Shown here: positions 6,343 through 14,264 of the stretch, piece by piece | How positions within the stretch are numbered: the first letter of the stretch is position 1 | Layout: every line of letters begins with the position of its first letter | From: Peptostreptococcus sp. | GTDB taxonomy: Bacteria > Bacillota > Clostridia > Peptostreptococcales > Peptostreptococcaceae | Direction: 5' to 3' | Length of the DNA stretch: 15,676 bases | Assembly (NCBI GenBank): GCA_020025095.1 | Contig: JAHHSS010000030.1 | Span: 1 to 15,676 of the forward strand | Notes under the pieces: model-generated | Database searches by the model: none | Seen by the model: the letters and a program-made list of their open reading frames with translations, nothing else | What the model was told of the DNA's origin: nothing | Program-made: the position numbers and the translations under genes

Positions 6343-8609
6343 ATATTATTCTTTACTCCTTTATTTATTAATATTATTAAAATAGGTATCAACAAGTAAA
6401 TTGAATCTGTTGCAGCTGCAATAATGCCCGAATCATTTACTAGTAAAGTTACAAGGCATCCTACTATTGTAGCCAAAAAACCATCGTATATAGTAGGATA
6501 TTTTTCCTTTATCAATGCAAAGTTTCTATTCGGTCTGAATATTGTAATAGCTAAAATTACTAAGCCTACTAGCAATATATTTACCCAAACAGTTGTTTGA
6601 GCGAGTTGGATATTCATAGCTATTTTTCTCGCAAATACGTACACCACTTCCATTGGTCCATTTATTCTAATCTGCTCTACAAAATTTCCAAGATGTGATT
6701 GCATTCCGAATAGAATATCTGCCGCTGCAAAAGCCGTAACTAACAAGACAGCCGCAACAAATATGGCAAGCACTCTCTTAAAGTCAATCTTAACATTAAA
6801 TATTAGTAAAACAAAGGCTAAATAAGCAATACATTCAGATATTGCTCCACCTACATTTGCCCCCATTCCAGGATATGCCGAGATAAATAAAACTACAGCA
6901 AGTAATAATGCTATAAGCCACTTAGGGAAATTCTTTCTTTCACGTAAAACAGCAAAAGCTAAAATAGCGCTTCCTACTGTTACGCCTTCATATTCGTTTC
7001 CAACCCCATAATATCTAGCACCAATCATAGGATCATAACTCATTATATTACTTTGCATCAAAGGTGTTGAAATCGCAGAGTCTATTGTTATTAGCAAAAT
7101 CATCACCAGAGAATAAAATCCTATCTGCATAATATCATCACCTTTAAATAGCTTACTTGCTATAAGGTAATATACTACAGATACAGCTATAATAACCAAA
7201 GCTATTTGGAGTTCCGATGAAGGATTTAAAATAGGTGCTGTTAAAAATGCTAATGGCATTATCAATCCAAACTTAACAAGTTCCTTAAGCATTAATAAAA
7301 TCCTGTTTCTATATTTCTTAGGAAGTTTATTTTTTTGCCACAAAGCAAGAGCTGCTACTACCCAAGAAACAGATATAAATGTTACATAAATATTTATTAT
7401 GCTCATCCTTATAGATGAAACTGCTACTATCTTTTTATATTCTTTTGATAAATAATTTATATTTTTATCCATTTTCTTTTCAGAAAGAGGCTTTCCTATC
7501 ATTTCTTTATTTTTAATTCCAAATCTATTTAGAACATCCACTCCTAAATCCACATTTGCTATTATGCCACTTCTTCTTGTAGTAGGTGATTGAAGCAAAC
7601 CTTTAGACTTTTGAGATAAGTCGAATCTAACTACTGGTGAAAGCCTTCTGTTATTTGAATAATCTAATTTACTAGGAAAACTTGAAATGACATATATGGT
7701 GTCATTTGGACTTGCTATGTCAAAAACATGTTCTATATAGTCACTCACCTTATTGTATATTGAAAACTTCATCTTTTTGTATGTTTTTTCATTAAGATTC
7801 GTCTTATACATATCTAGCCTATATGTATCTCCTAAATCAACAAAGAGAAGATCTGATTTCTTATAAAATTCATCTGTTTTTTCTCTTAATTTTTGATAAT
7901 CTGAAGAAATACCAAACGGAAAGTTTACATTAGAATAATTTATTTTATCAATTTCTCCTAATCCAATTCTTCCCTTACTATCCATAACGCCGAGACAAAA
8001 ATCTCTATTTCTAACATATTGGCCCTTATTGTCATAGTAATCACTATTTCCAAGTACAGATATCTTTTTTCCATCAGAAATTAGAGTATCACCTAAATAA
8101 CCTAATTTCGATTTATAATCACCTTTTGTTTGATTATATAAATCTAAATCATTTATATTCATAAGGTTTATTTCACCAGCTTTTTGTCCAGTAGCCGCTT
8201 CATAAAGACCTTTATTCTTTTTATTAGCTGTTCTAAAGTCTATTGGAACATCAATATTTATGTCGGCTCTTCCCGTTGCTCCAAAGCTTGCATAATTTCT
8301 TGTATCGTCATAGCCTTTATCACCTCTAATATTCATAAGGCCTATATATCCCTCTGTTTTCATCTTATTTCTCAAAAATTTAATGTTTTCAAAATTCTCA
8401 AGACTTGTTCTATTTATATCTATAACTATTACCTTGCCTCCATTTTTGGCCGTAACAGAATCTGCTAATTTATCCTTTTCACCTTTTGACATCTCCATCT
8501 CTGTGGCAAACATAAGGTCATTAGCAGATTTTTCTTTAGCAAATATTGAAAATCCTGTTGAAAAAACAAGCATGAGAGATATTATAAAAGTTATAATTCT
8601 CTTTGACAT
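6336..8609 (-). CDS. Uncharacterised polytopic membrane protein with large extracellular N-terminal domain
   Basis: I do not recognise a characterised function. The 757-residue protein has a signal-like N-terminus (hydrophobic stretch about 5-23, then FAKEK), an extracytoplasmic domain of about 370 residues, and then roughly ten membrane segments between about 400 and 755. The soluble part starts with KVIVIDINRTSLENF and IGLMNIRGDKG, followed by SFGATGRADI and later LLFVDLGDTYRLD and TIYVISSFPS. This order of strands is reminiscent of alkaline-phosphatase-superfamily domains, which is an inference. The membrane part has conserved-looking loops: ARYYGVGNEYEGV, AYPGMGANVGGAI and LVNDSGIIAAATDS. 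The gene starts 4 bases after ireB and overlaps ruvX. Its GAGGAG ribosome binding site is formed by the last two ireB codons. A cell-envelope role beside the IreB pathway is possible but not shown. Confidence 0.85.
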   Translation of the reverse strand: MSKRIITFIISLMLVFSTGFSIFAKEKSANDLMFATEMEMSKGEKDKLADSVTAKNGGKVIVIDINRTSLENFENIKFLRNKMKTEGYIGLMNIRGDKGYDDTRNYASFGATGRADINIDVPIDFRTANKKNKGLYEAATGQKAGEINLMNINDLDLYNQTKGDYKSKLGYLGDTLISDGKKISVLGNSDYYDNKGQYVRNRDFCLGVMDSKGRIGLGEIDKINYSNVNFPFGISSDYQKLREKTDEFYKKSDLLFVDLGDTYRLDMYKTNLNEKTYKKMKFSIYNKVSDYIEHVFDIASPNDTIYVISSFPSKLDYSNNRRLSPVVRFDLSQKSKGLLQSPTTRRSGIIANVDLGVDVLNRFGIKNKEMIGKPLSEKKMDKNINYLSKEYKKIVAVSSIRMSIINIYVTFISVSWVVAALALWQKNKLPKKYRNRILLMLKELVKFGLIMPLAFLTAPILNPSSELQIALVIIAVSVVYYLIASKLFKGDDIMQIGFYSLVMILLITIDSAISTPLMQSNIMSYDPMIGARYYGVGNEYEGVTVGSAILAFAVLRERKNFPKWLIALLLAVVLFISAYPGMGANVGGAISECIAYLAFVLLIFNVKIDFKRVLAIFVAAVLLVTAFAAADILFGMQSHLGNFVEQIRINGPMEVVYVFARKIAMNIQLAQTTVWVNILLVGLVILAITIFRPNRNFALIKEKYPTIYDGFLATIVGCLVTLLVNDSGIIAAATDSIYLLIPILIILINKGVKNNIC

Positions 8610-8613
8610 TTTT

Positions 8614-8874
8614 CTACTCCTCGATATTTAGATACTTAGAAATTACTTCTTCAAGTATTTCATCTCTTTCAAATCTTTTTATAGCTGTTCTAGCATTCTT
8701 ATAGCTAGTTATATAACTAGAATCACCAGATAGTAGATATCCTATTATTTGGTTAACTGGGTTGTATCCCTTTTCTAACAATGCATCATAGACATAGCTT
8801 ATAGTTTCTGCCACATCCATCTTGTCATCATTTATTCCTTCAAACTGTACAGTATAATCCATATTGTTTTCCAT
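8614..8874 (-). CDS. ireB: IreB/ReoM family regulatory phosphoprotein (UPF0297, DUF965)
   Basis: IreB (Enterococcus) and ReoM (Listeria) are small substrates of the PASTA-domain Ser/Thr kinase (IreK/PrkA). They influence cephalosporin resistance, and ReoM does so by controlling ClpCP-dependent breakdown of MurA, the first peptidoglycan enzyme. The 86 residues carry the family core: VYDALLEKGYNPVNQIIGYL near 28-47, SGDSSYI near 49-55, then ARTAIKRFERDEILEEVISK near 61-80. Thr8 in MDYTVQF lines up with the N-terminal phosphorylated threonine of ReoM. The ATG lies 8 bases after GGAGG. It is the first gene of an operon with the membrane protein and ruvX and has its own promoter. Confidence 0.93.
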   Translation of the reverse strand: MENNMDYTVQFEGINDDKMDVAETISYVYDALLEKGYNPVNQIIGYLLSGDSSYITSYKNARTAIKRFERDEILEEVISKYLNIEE

Positions 8875-8897
8875 AACTATTACCTCCTTCTTTGCTT

Positions 8898-8914
8898 AGC
8901 AATTTTAAATTGCT
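8898..8914. repeat. Perfect 17-base palindrome at the ireB transcription start
   Basis: AGCAATTTTAAATTGCT reads as perfect 8-base arms around one central base. It falls just downstream of the ireB -10, covering about +2 to +18 of the predicted transcript, and ends before the GGAGG. It could be a repressor site or a 5' hairpin that stabilises the mRNA. Confidence 0.55.
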
Positions 8915-8922
8915 TACATTAA

Positions 8923-8951
8923 ATTTTACATTAATTTATAAAAATTATCAA
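8923..8951 (-). promoter_or_regulatory. Promoter of the ireB operon
   Basis: On the minus strand TTGATA (8951-8946) and TAAAAT (8928-8923) are 17 bases apart. It lies immediately after the alaS terminator, so the ireB operon is a separate unit. Predicted transcription start is near 8916. Confidence 0.75.
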
Positions 8952-8965
8952 GTAACCTAATAAAT

Positions 8966-9003
8966 AAAAAGCTCTCAATGGCCTATAATTAGCCATTAAG
9001 AGC
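8966..9003 (-). terminator. Terminator of alaS
   Basis: On the minus strand arms GCTCTTAATGGC and GCCATTGAGAGC pair over 12 positions (one G-T pair) around a short loop, followed by TTTTTATT. It begins 13 bases after the alaS stop codon. Confidence 0.93.
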
Positions 9004-9016
9004 ATTTCTATATATT

Positions 9017-11653
9017 TTACTTAATTTGCGACTTTACAACTTCCTTTGCATATGCAAGTGCTTCATCTATCTTAGATTCGTCATTCGCTCCTGCTTGAGC
9101 CATATTAGGTCTTCCTCCACCTTTTCCTCCAGCAATTTTAGCTACTTCTCTAACAATATTTCCTGCATGCGCACCTTTATCTATTGCTTCCTTGCTTGCT
9201 GTAGCTACAAAGTTTATTTTTCCATCACATACATTAGCAAGTACCACTACACCATTTTCAAGCTTATCTCTTAATGCATCTGCAGCTTCTCTCAATGTGT
9301 TCATATCCATCCCCTCATATTTGTTGGTTACAAGATTTACACCATTCACTTCAATCTTTGAATCTAAAACTGAATCTGCATTTTGCATACTTAATTTTGA
9401 TTTTATACTATGAAGTTCTTTTTCAAGATTCTTAGTTTCTTCTACCAAAGAATTCGCTTTATTTAATAGATTGTCTTCTCTTGCTTTAAGAAGCTCTGCA
9501 ACTTCTGATATTACATTGTCTTTCTTAAGAATATATTCGTATACAGCTCTTCCTGTAATAGCTTCTATTCTTCTTACCCCTGCTGCTACTCCACTTTCAG
9601 ATAAAATCTTAAACATTCCTACCTCTGAAGTATTATTAAGATGCGTACCACCACAAAGTTCTATCGAGCAATCACCCATTTTTACAACTCTTACTTCATC
9701 TCCATATTTTTCTCCAAATAGGGCCATAGCTCCCATTTTTTTTGCATCGTTTATACTCATAACTTCTGCAGTTATAGGATTAGCCTCTAAAATAAATTCA
9801 TTTACTATTCTTTCTACTCTAGCAAGTTCTTCTTTAGTTATTGGTTCAAAATGTGTTATGTCAAATCTAAGTCTTTCTGCTTCTACAAGTGATCCAGCTT
9901 GATTTACATGTTCACCCAATACTAACTTTAATGCTTTATGAAGTAGGTGTGTTGCAGTATGATTTCTTGCAGCGTCCATTCTAAGAGTTTTATCTACCTT
10001 TGTTTCAACAGTATCTTTATCCTTAAATGAGCCACTTATTACTTTACCTAAATGCTTTATACTATTTCCAGCGCCCTTTAAAGTATCTTTTACCTCAAAA
10101 ACACCTGTACTTGAAACTATTTGTCCCTTATCGCCTACTTGTCCACCACCATTTGGATAGAATGTTGTTTCATCAAGAACTATGATAGCTTCATCACCTT
10201 CATTTATTTCTTCTACTATTTCATCTTCTAATATTATTGCTTTGATATTAGCATTTTTTTCTAATTCACGGTATCCATCAAACTCACTTTTAGCATCATC
10301 TAGTAAAGTAAGAGGGTCTTCCTTCCATGCATCACCTTCTCTGTTGCCTCTTGCAGCTCTTGCTCTATCCCTTTGAATCTGCATTTCCCTAGAGAATCCA
10401 TCTTCGTCTAGCGTCAATCCACTATCCATTAAAATTTCTTTTGTTAAATCTAGAGGGAAACCGTATGTGTCATAAAGCTTAAATGCTTGTTCTCCAGATA
10501 TCATATTTTTACCTTCATTTTTTAATTCTTCTGTATATGAATTAAGTATATCTAACCCCTGTTGTAATGTTTCGGCAAATTTTTCTTCTTCTATACCTAT
10601 TACTTTTCTTATATATTGTTCTTTTTCAACTAGCTCAGGATAAGCTTCTCCACAAGTTTCAATAACTACATCAAGAAGTTTATCTAAGAAAGGACCTTCT
10701 ATTCCTAAAAGTTTTCCATGTCTAGCAGCTCTTCTAAGAAGCCTTCTTAATACATATCCTCGCCCTTCATTCGATGGAAGTATTCCATCACCTACCATAA
10801 AGGTAACTGATCTTATATGGTCAGTTATTATTCTTACAGATTTATCAGCGATTTTATCTTTTCCATATTCTATATTTGCTATTTCAGTAACTTTTTTCAA
10901 TACGCTTTGTATAGTATCAACTTCGAAGATATTATCTACTTCTTGCATTACACATGCCATTCTTTCAAGGCCCATACCTGTATCTATATTCTTATTTTCA
11001 AGATCTCCATAGCTTCCATCTTCTTGTCTATCAAATTGTGTAAATACAAGATTCCAAAATTCTAAGAATCTATCACAGTCACAGCCTGGTTTACAATCTT
11101 TACATCCACAACCGTATTTTTCACCCTTATCAAAATATATTTCTGAACATGGGCCACAAGGTCCTAAACCTATTTCCCAGAAATTATCTTCCTTGCCTAA
11201 TCTAACTATTTTTTCTTCTGGGAACCCTATCATATTTTTCCATAAATCATATGCTTCATCATCACTTTCATATACTGTAACCCAAATTTTTTCCTCTGGT
11301 ATTTCAAGCCATTCTGTAATAAATTCCCATGCCCAGGTAATAGCTTCTTTCTTAAAATAATCACCGAAGGAAAAATTCCCCATCATTTCAAAAAAAGTAG
11401 CATGTCTTGCTGTCACTCCTACATTATCTATATCACCTGTTCTTATACATTTTTGAACAGTTGACATTCTCTTCTTGGGAGGCGTTTCCACACCAGAGAA
11501 ATAGTTTTTAAGCGGCGCCATCCCTGAATTTATAAGAAGTAATGACTTATCATTACTTGGTATTAGTGAATGAGACTTTGCAATATAATGATCCTTTGTT
11601 CTAAAGAATTCTGTAAATCTTCTTCTAATTTCATTTAAACCTAATTTTTCCAT
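9017..11653 (-). CDS. alaS: Alanine--tRNA ligase
   Basis: AlaRS charges tRNA-Ala and edits mischarged seryl- and glycyl-tRNA-Ala. The class II catalytic domain includes RRRFTEFF near the N-terminus, INSGMAPLK near 41-49, FFEMMGNFSFGDY near 87-99 and GMGLERM near 226-232. A cysteine-rich insertion (CGCKDCKPGCDC) lies at 182-193. The editing domain has HTATHLLH at 565-572 and CGGTHL at 667-672, giving the four metal ligands (two His, Cys, His). The C-Ala domain ends with the glycine-rich GGKGGGRPNMAQAG. With 878 residues the length is standard. The ATG at 11653 is chosen because GGAGG lies 7 bases before it; an upstream in-frame ATG at 11671 would place the RBS inside the gene. It is controlled by an alanine T-box leader. 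Confidence 0.97.
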   Translation of the reverse strand: MEKLGLNEIRRRFTEFFRTKDHYIAKSHSLIPSNDKSLLLINSGMAPLKNYFSGVETPPKKRMSTVQKCIRTGDIDNVGVTARHATFFEMMGNFSFGDYFKKEAITWAWEFITEWLEIPEEKIWVTVYESDDEAYDLWKNMIGFPEEKIVRLGKEDNFWEIGLGPCGPCSEIYFDKGEKYGCGCKDCKPGCDCDRFLEFWNLVFTQFDRQEDGSYGDLENKNIDTGMGLERMACVMQEVDNIFEVDTIQSVLKKVTEIANIEYGKDKIADKSVRIITDHIRSVTFMVGDGILPSNEGRGYVLRRLLRRAARHGKLLGIEGPFLDKLLDVVIETCGEAYPELVEKEQYIRKVIGIEEEKFAETLQQGLDILNSYTEELKNEGKNMISGEQAFKLYDTYGFPLDLTKEILMDSGLTLDEDGFSREMQIQRDRARAARGNREGDAWKEDPLTLLDDAKSEFDGYRELEKNANIKAIILEDEIVEEINEGDEAIIVLDETTFYPNGGGQVGDKGQIVSSTGVFEVKDTLKGAGNSIKHLGKVISGSFKDKDTVETKVDKTLRMDAARNHTATHLLHKALKLVLGEHVNQAGSLVEAERLRFDITHFEPITKEELARVERIVNEFILEANPITAEVMSINDAKKMGAMALFGEKYGDEVRVVKMGDCSIELCGGTHLNNTSEVGMFKILSESGVAAGVRRIEAITGRAVYEYILKKDNVISEVAELLKAREDNLLNKANSLVEETKNLEKELHSIKSKLSMQNADSVLDSKIEVNGVNLVTNKYEGMDMNTLREAADALRDKLENGVVVLANVCDGKINFVATASKEAIDKGAHAGNIVREVAKIAGGKGGGRPNMAQAGANDESKIDEALAYAKEVVKSQIK

Positions 11654-11695
11654 ATATTTTACCTCCAACATAATTTTTTTTAGTTTAGTAACAAT

Positions 11696-11722
11696 AAAAA
11701 AACCCCTGTATAAATACAGGGG
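11696..11722 (-). terminator. Regulatory terminator of the alaS T-box
   Basis: On the minus strand CCCCTGTAT and ATACAGGGG form a strong stem followed by T7. It directly follows the T-box sequence, so it is the alternative to the antiterminator structure. Confidence 0.95.
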
Positions 11723-11922
11723 CGAAGTTCCGCGGTACCACCCTAATTATCGTAAAAACGACATCTCATTTGCTTTAACGCAGCTAACGAATACTCCTAC
11801 TTAAATTCAAAGCACCTGCTCCAAGACTGCTTCACTGGCTGACAATATGAACTCACAGCTAACGTCCACTCTCTGAAAATACATTTCCAGCTACTACTTC
11901 TTTTCATCGCATTTATTATATA
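11697..11922 (-). ncRNA. T-box riboswitch (alanine), leader of alaS
   Basis: This leader senses uncharged tRNA-Ala and prevents early termination when alanine is scarce. On the minus strand the Stem I start GATGAAAAGAAGTAGTAGC is at 11908-11890, the AGAGAG motif at 11874-11869, and the T-box sequence AGGGTGGTACCGCG at 11744-11731. The last of these pairs with the tRNA acceptor end in the antiterminator. The likely specifier codon is GCA (Ala) at 11830-11828, within GTGAAGCAGTCTTGGAGC; the exact specifier position is inferred. The leader ends with a strong terminator hairpin. The alaS RBS is about 30 bases past the terminator. Confidence 0.95.
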
Positions 11923-11928
11923 TATATC

Positions 11929-11957
11929 ATTTTACTAAATAAAAAGATATTTTGCAA
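11929..11957 (-). promoter_or_regulatory. Promoter of the alaS T-box transcript
   Basis: On the minus strand TTGCAA (11957-11952) and TAAAAT (11934-11929) are 17 bases apart. The transcript would start near 11922, a short distance before the T-box Stem I. Confidence 0.7.
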
Positions 11958-12009
11958 ATAAAAATTTAATTTTTGCTATTTTTTAAATATAAAACAAGCC
12001 TACTATACT

Positions 12010-12048
12010 AAAAAAGAGAATCAATTTTTCATCTGAAAATTGATTCTC
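12010..12048 (-). terminator. Terminator of the iscS-iscU operon
   Basis: On the minus strand arms GAGAATCAATTTT and AAAATTGATTCTC form a 13-pair stem, followed by TTTTTT. It starts 17 bases after the iscU stop codon and isolates the isc genes from the alaS leader. Confidence 0.95.
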
Positions 12049-12064
12049 CTGCAAATATTATATT

Positions 12065-12508
12065 TTATTCTTCATCCTCATGTTCATGCTCATGGGCATC
12101 GTCAAATTCATAATTTTCAAGCTCTGGTATTACTATATTGTTTTTCTTTGCATAATCTAGAAGAGCTGATTTTACTGCTTGTTCTGCTAAAACTGAACAA
12201 TGCATCTTTACTGGTGGCAAACCATCTAGAGCTTCTGCAACAGCCTTATTAGTAAGTTCTAAGGCTTCGTGTATAGTTTTACCCTTTATCATTTCTGTAG
12301 CCATAGAAGAACTTGCTATTGCTGATCCACAACCAAAAGTTTTAAACTTAACATCATTTATCACACCCTGATCATCTATATCTAGATATATCTTCATTAT
12401 ATCACCACACTGTGGATTTCCAACTTCTCCCACACCACTAGCATTTTCTATTATTCCCATATTTCTAGGATTCATAAAATGATCCATTACTTTTTTACTG
12501 TATTGCAT
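12065..12508 (-). CDS. iscU: Fe-S cluster assembly scaffold IscU (NifU-like)
   Basis: IscU receives sulfur from IscS and builds [2Fe-2S] and [4Fe-4S] clusters before passing them on. The three cluster cysteines are present: Cys34 in NPQCGD (with Asp36, which helps release the cluster), Cys60 in FGCGSAIASSS, and Cys104 in MHCSVLAEQAV. The N-terminal YSKKVMDHFMNPRNMG is typical of the NifU-N/IscU group rather than SufU, which has a different insertion. The 147 residues are about 20 longer than the E. coli protein because of a C-terminal tail ending in an acidic, histidine-containing stretch (DDAHEHEHEDEE). The ATG follows GGAGG closely. It lies 25 bases after iscS and is followed by a terminator. 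No hscA, hscB or fdx genes are present in the window. Confidence 0.95.
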   Translation of the reverse strand: MQYSKKVMDHFMNPRNMGIIENASGVGEVGNPQCGDIMKIYLDIDDQGVINDVKFKTFGCGSAIASSSMATEMIKGKTIHEALELTNKAVAEALDGLPPVKMHCSVLAEQAVKSALLDYAKKNNIVIPELENYEFDDAHEHEHEDEE

Positions 12509-12533
12509 TGTTTTCCTCCAATTAATTTTCTAT

Positions 12534-13727
12534 TTATTCTACTTCCCCATTTGCTTTGGCCTCATCATAAAGCGGAGACATACTTCTTAATCTTTCAACA
12601 ATTATAGGAAGCTGTTCAATTATATAATCTATATCTTCTTCAGTAGTAAAATCTCCTACTGTAAGTCTTAATGAACCATGCGCTATTTCGTGAGGTAATC
12701 CTATAGCTAATAGTACATGTGATGGATCAAGCGATCCTGATGTACATGCTGAACCACTTGAGCCAGCTATTCCTACATGATCAAGAAGTAAAAGCATACC
12801 TTCTCCTTCGATATATTTAAAAGCAAAGTTTGCATTTCCAGGAAGCCTATCTTCTCTATGCCCATTGACCTTAGTACATGGTATGGCCTTTTCAATACCA
12901 TCTATTAATTTATCTCTTAATCTAGTAAGATGTTTAACATGGCTATCAAAATTTGCTTCTGCTAGTTCACATGCCTTACCAAATCCAACTATTGCAGGTA
13001 TGTTTTCTGTTCCAGCTCTTCTCTTTCTTTCCTGAGCTCCACCATGTATAAGGTTATCTATTATTAATCCCTTTCTAATATATAAAGCTCCTATTCCCTT
13101 AGGCCCATATATCTTATGACTCGACATACTCATCATGTCTATTCCTAAATCTTTTACGTCTATCTTTACATTTGCTAATGCCTGAACCGCATCAGTGTGG
13201 AACAATACCTTATGTCTTTTTGCTATCTGTGCAATTTCTTTAATTGGTTCAATAGTACCTATTTCGTTGTTTGCAAACATTATTGTTATTAAAACTGTTG
13301 TGTCCTTTATTGCATTTTCCAGTTCTTCAAGATTTATTTTTCCATTTTCATCTACATCAAGATAAGTTACCTCAAATCCATGCCTTTTTTCAAGATATTC
13401 ACATGTGTGAAGAACCGCATGATGTTCTATCTTTGATGTTATTATATGATTTCCTTTTTCTTTAAGCTTTAAAGCTGTCCCCTCTATAGCCCAATTATCA
13501 CTTTCAGAACCACCTGCAGTAAAGTATATTTCTGAAGTTTCCGCATTAATTAGGTTTGCAACCTGTCCTCTTGCTTTTTCTAATCCAGCTTTGGCTTCTT
13601 CACCAAATGAATAATGACTTGATGCATTTCCAAAGTGCTCTGTAAAATATGGGAGCATTTCATCTAATACTTCCTTTTTAACTGGTGTAGTTGCTGAATA
13701 ATCCATATATATTTTTCTGTTTTCCAT
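12534..13727 (-). CDS. iscS: Cysteine desulfurase IscS
   Basis: IscS is a pyridoxal-phosphate enzyme that takes sulfur from cysteine as a persulfide and hands it to IscU, and usually also to MnmA and other thiolation enzymes. Features seen: YMDYSATTPV at 7-16, AGGSESDNWA at 71-80, His103 in EHHAVL stacking on the cofactor, HTDAVQ at 177-182 with Asp179 and Gln182 contacting it, the Schiff-base lysine Lys205 in SSHKIYGPKG, RRAGTEN at 236-242, and the mobile persulfide Cys328 in GSACTSGSLDPSHVL. The long active-site loop after Cys328 marks the IscS/NifS class I group. The length is 397. The ATG follows GGAGAT. It is the first intact gene after the decayed iscR and is in one operon with iscU. 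Confidence 0.96.
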   Translation of the reverse strand: MENRKIYMDYSATTPVKKEVLDEMLPYFTEHFGNASSHYSFGEEAKAGLEKARGQVANLINAETSEIYFTAGGSESDNWAIEGTALKLKEKGNHIITSKIEHHAVLHTCEYLEKRHGFEVTYLDVDENGKINLEELENAIKDTTVLITIMFANNEIGTIEPIKEIAQIAKRHKVLFHTDAVQALANVKIDVKDLGIDMMSMSSHKIYGPKGIGALYIRKGLIIDNLIHGGAQERKRRAGTENIPAIVGFGKACELAEANFDSHVKHLTRLRDKLIDGIEKAIPCTKVNGHREDRLPGNANFAFKYIEGEGMLLLLDHVGIAGSSGSACTSGSLDPSHVLLAIGLPHEIAHGSLRLTVGDFTTEEDIDYIIEQLPIIVERLRSMSPLYDEAKANGEVE

Positions 13728-13739
13728 AACTTTTCATCT

Positions 13740-14195
13740 CCATTTTTATATTTTTCATTTGCTATCATTTGAATAAAAGCTATTTGTACAAGCTGTCATT
13801 TATGTCATTTCCCAGCTTTTCGATTTTAAATTATGTTGTTTACCCCAACATGAACTTTAATAAAATTTAGAGTAAACTGAGTATATATTTTAATAAAAAA
13901 TCAAAAATTTCGCACCTATATTTTATTTAATGCGCTATATATTTGATTTTATCCTCAAAATAATTATAAGATAAACAACCATAATATATTGAAGTACTTA
14001 AATCTAACTAGTAACCACCACGAGCTTTTCTTATACTTTAACAAGCTAACTTTCAAAACTGAAATTTCTTTGCAAGATAAAATAAGAAATATTTCTTCTG
14101 CTTAATATAAGCCTTAAGGACATCGCTTAAATTACTCATTCAATTCCTATTGGAAAGTAGGCTTTAAAACATATAGCCTTGGTGGGAAATTTCAT
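13740..14195 (-). pseudogene. iscR: Decayed iscR (Rrf2-family Fe-S regulator)
   Basis: The span has the size (about 455 bases) and position of iscR, directly before iscS. An AGAGGTGAT ribosome binding site at 14209-14201 precedes ATG at 14195, which opens MKFPTKAICFKA, close to the family start MKFSTKGRYGLKA, but a stop follows at codon 20 (14136). In another frame, starting at 14094, about 44 codons match the rest of the winged helix: KYFLFYLAKKF, then KLAC-stop-SIRKARGGY (SIRKARGGY at 14037-14011), against the family KYLEQ...GLVKSIRGARGGY. This continues with L.LSTSIYYG against ITVG. At least one frameshift and several stops separate these blocks. The cysteine-rich Fe-S region is not recognisable; a WGK-like piece near 13845 may be its end. 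No working protein can be made. Identification rests on my reading of the family pattern, not on a database search. Confidence 0.82.
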
Positions 14196-14200
14196 ATTAA

Positions 14201-14210
14201 CATCACCTCT
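14201..14210 (-). promoter_or_regulatory. Orphaned ribosome binding site of the iscR remnant
   Basis: AGAGGTGATG, a strong Shine-Dalgarno match, lies 5 to 8 bases before the ATG at 14195, yet the reading frame closes after 19 codons. It supports the view that a real gene began here and has decayed. Confidence 0.75.
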
Positions 14211-14264
14211 TAAATATCCTTTTAAGCAATTCATACTAATTAACTCGGATTTTATTCTGAAATA

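Noticed and set aside
7900..8631. Plus-strand open frames opposite the membrane protein gene
   Set aside because: No RBS or recognisable protein; the minus-strand frame has a signal peptide, membrane segments and coupled neighbours.
9026..11065. Several plus-strand open frames opposite alaS
   Set aside because: They lack RBSs and recognisable domains, and lie opposite a long conserved gene, so they are shadows of alaS codon use.
13740..14258. A structured noncoding RNA such as 6S RNA in the iscR slot
   Set aside because: The RBS, ATG, MKFPTK start and the SIRKARGGY block in a coding-like frame fit a decayed iscR much better, and no long-range pairing typical of 6S RNA was found.
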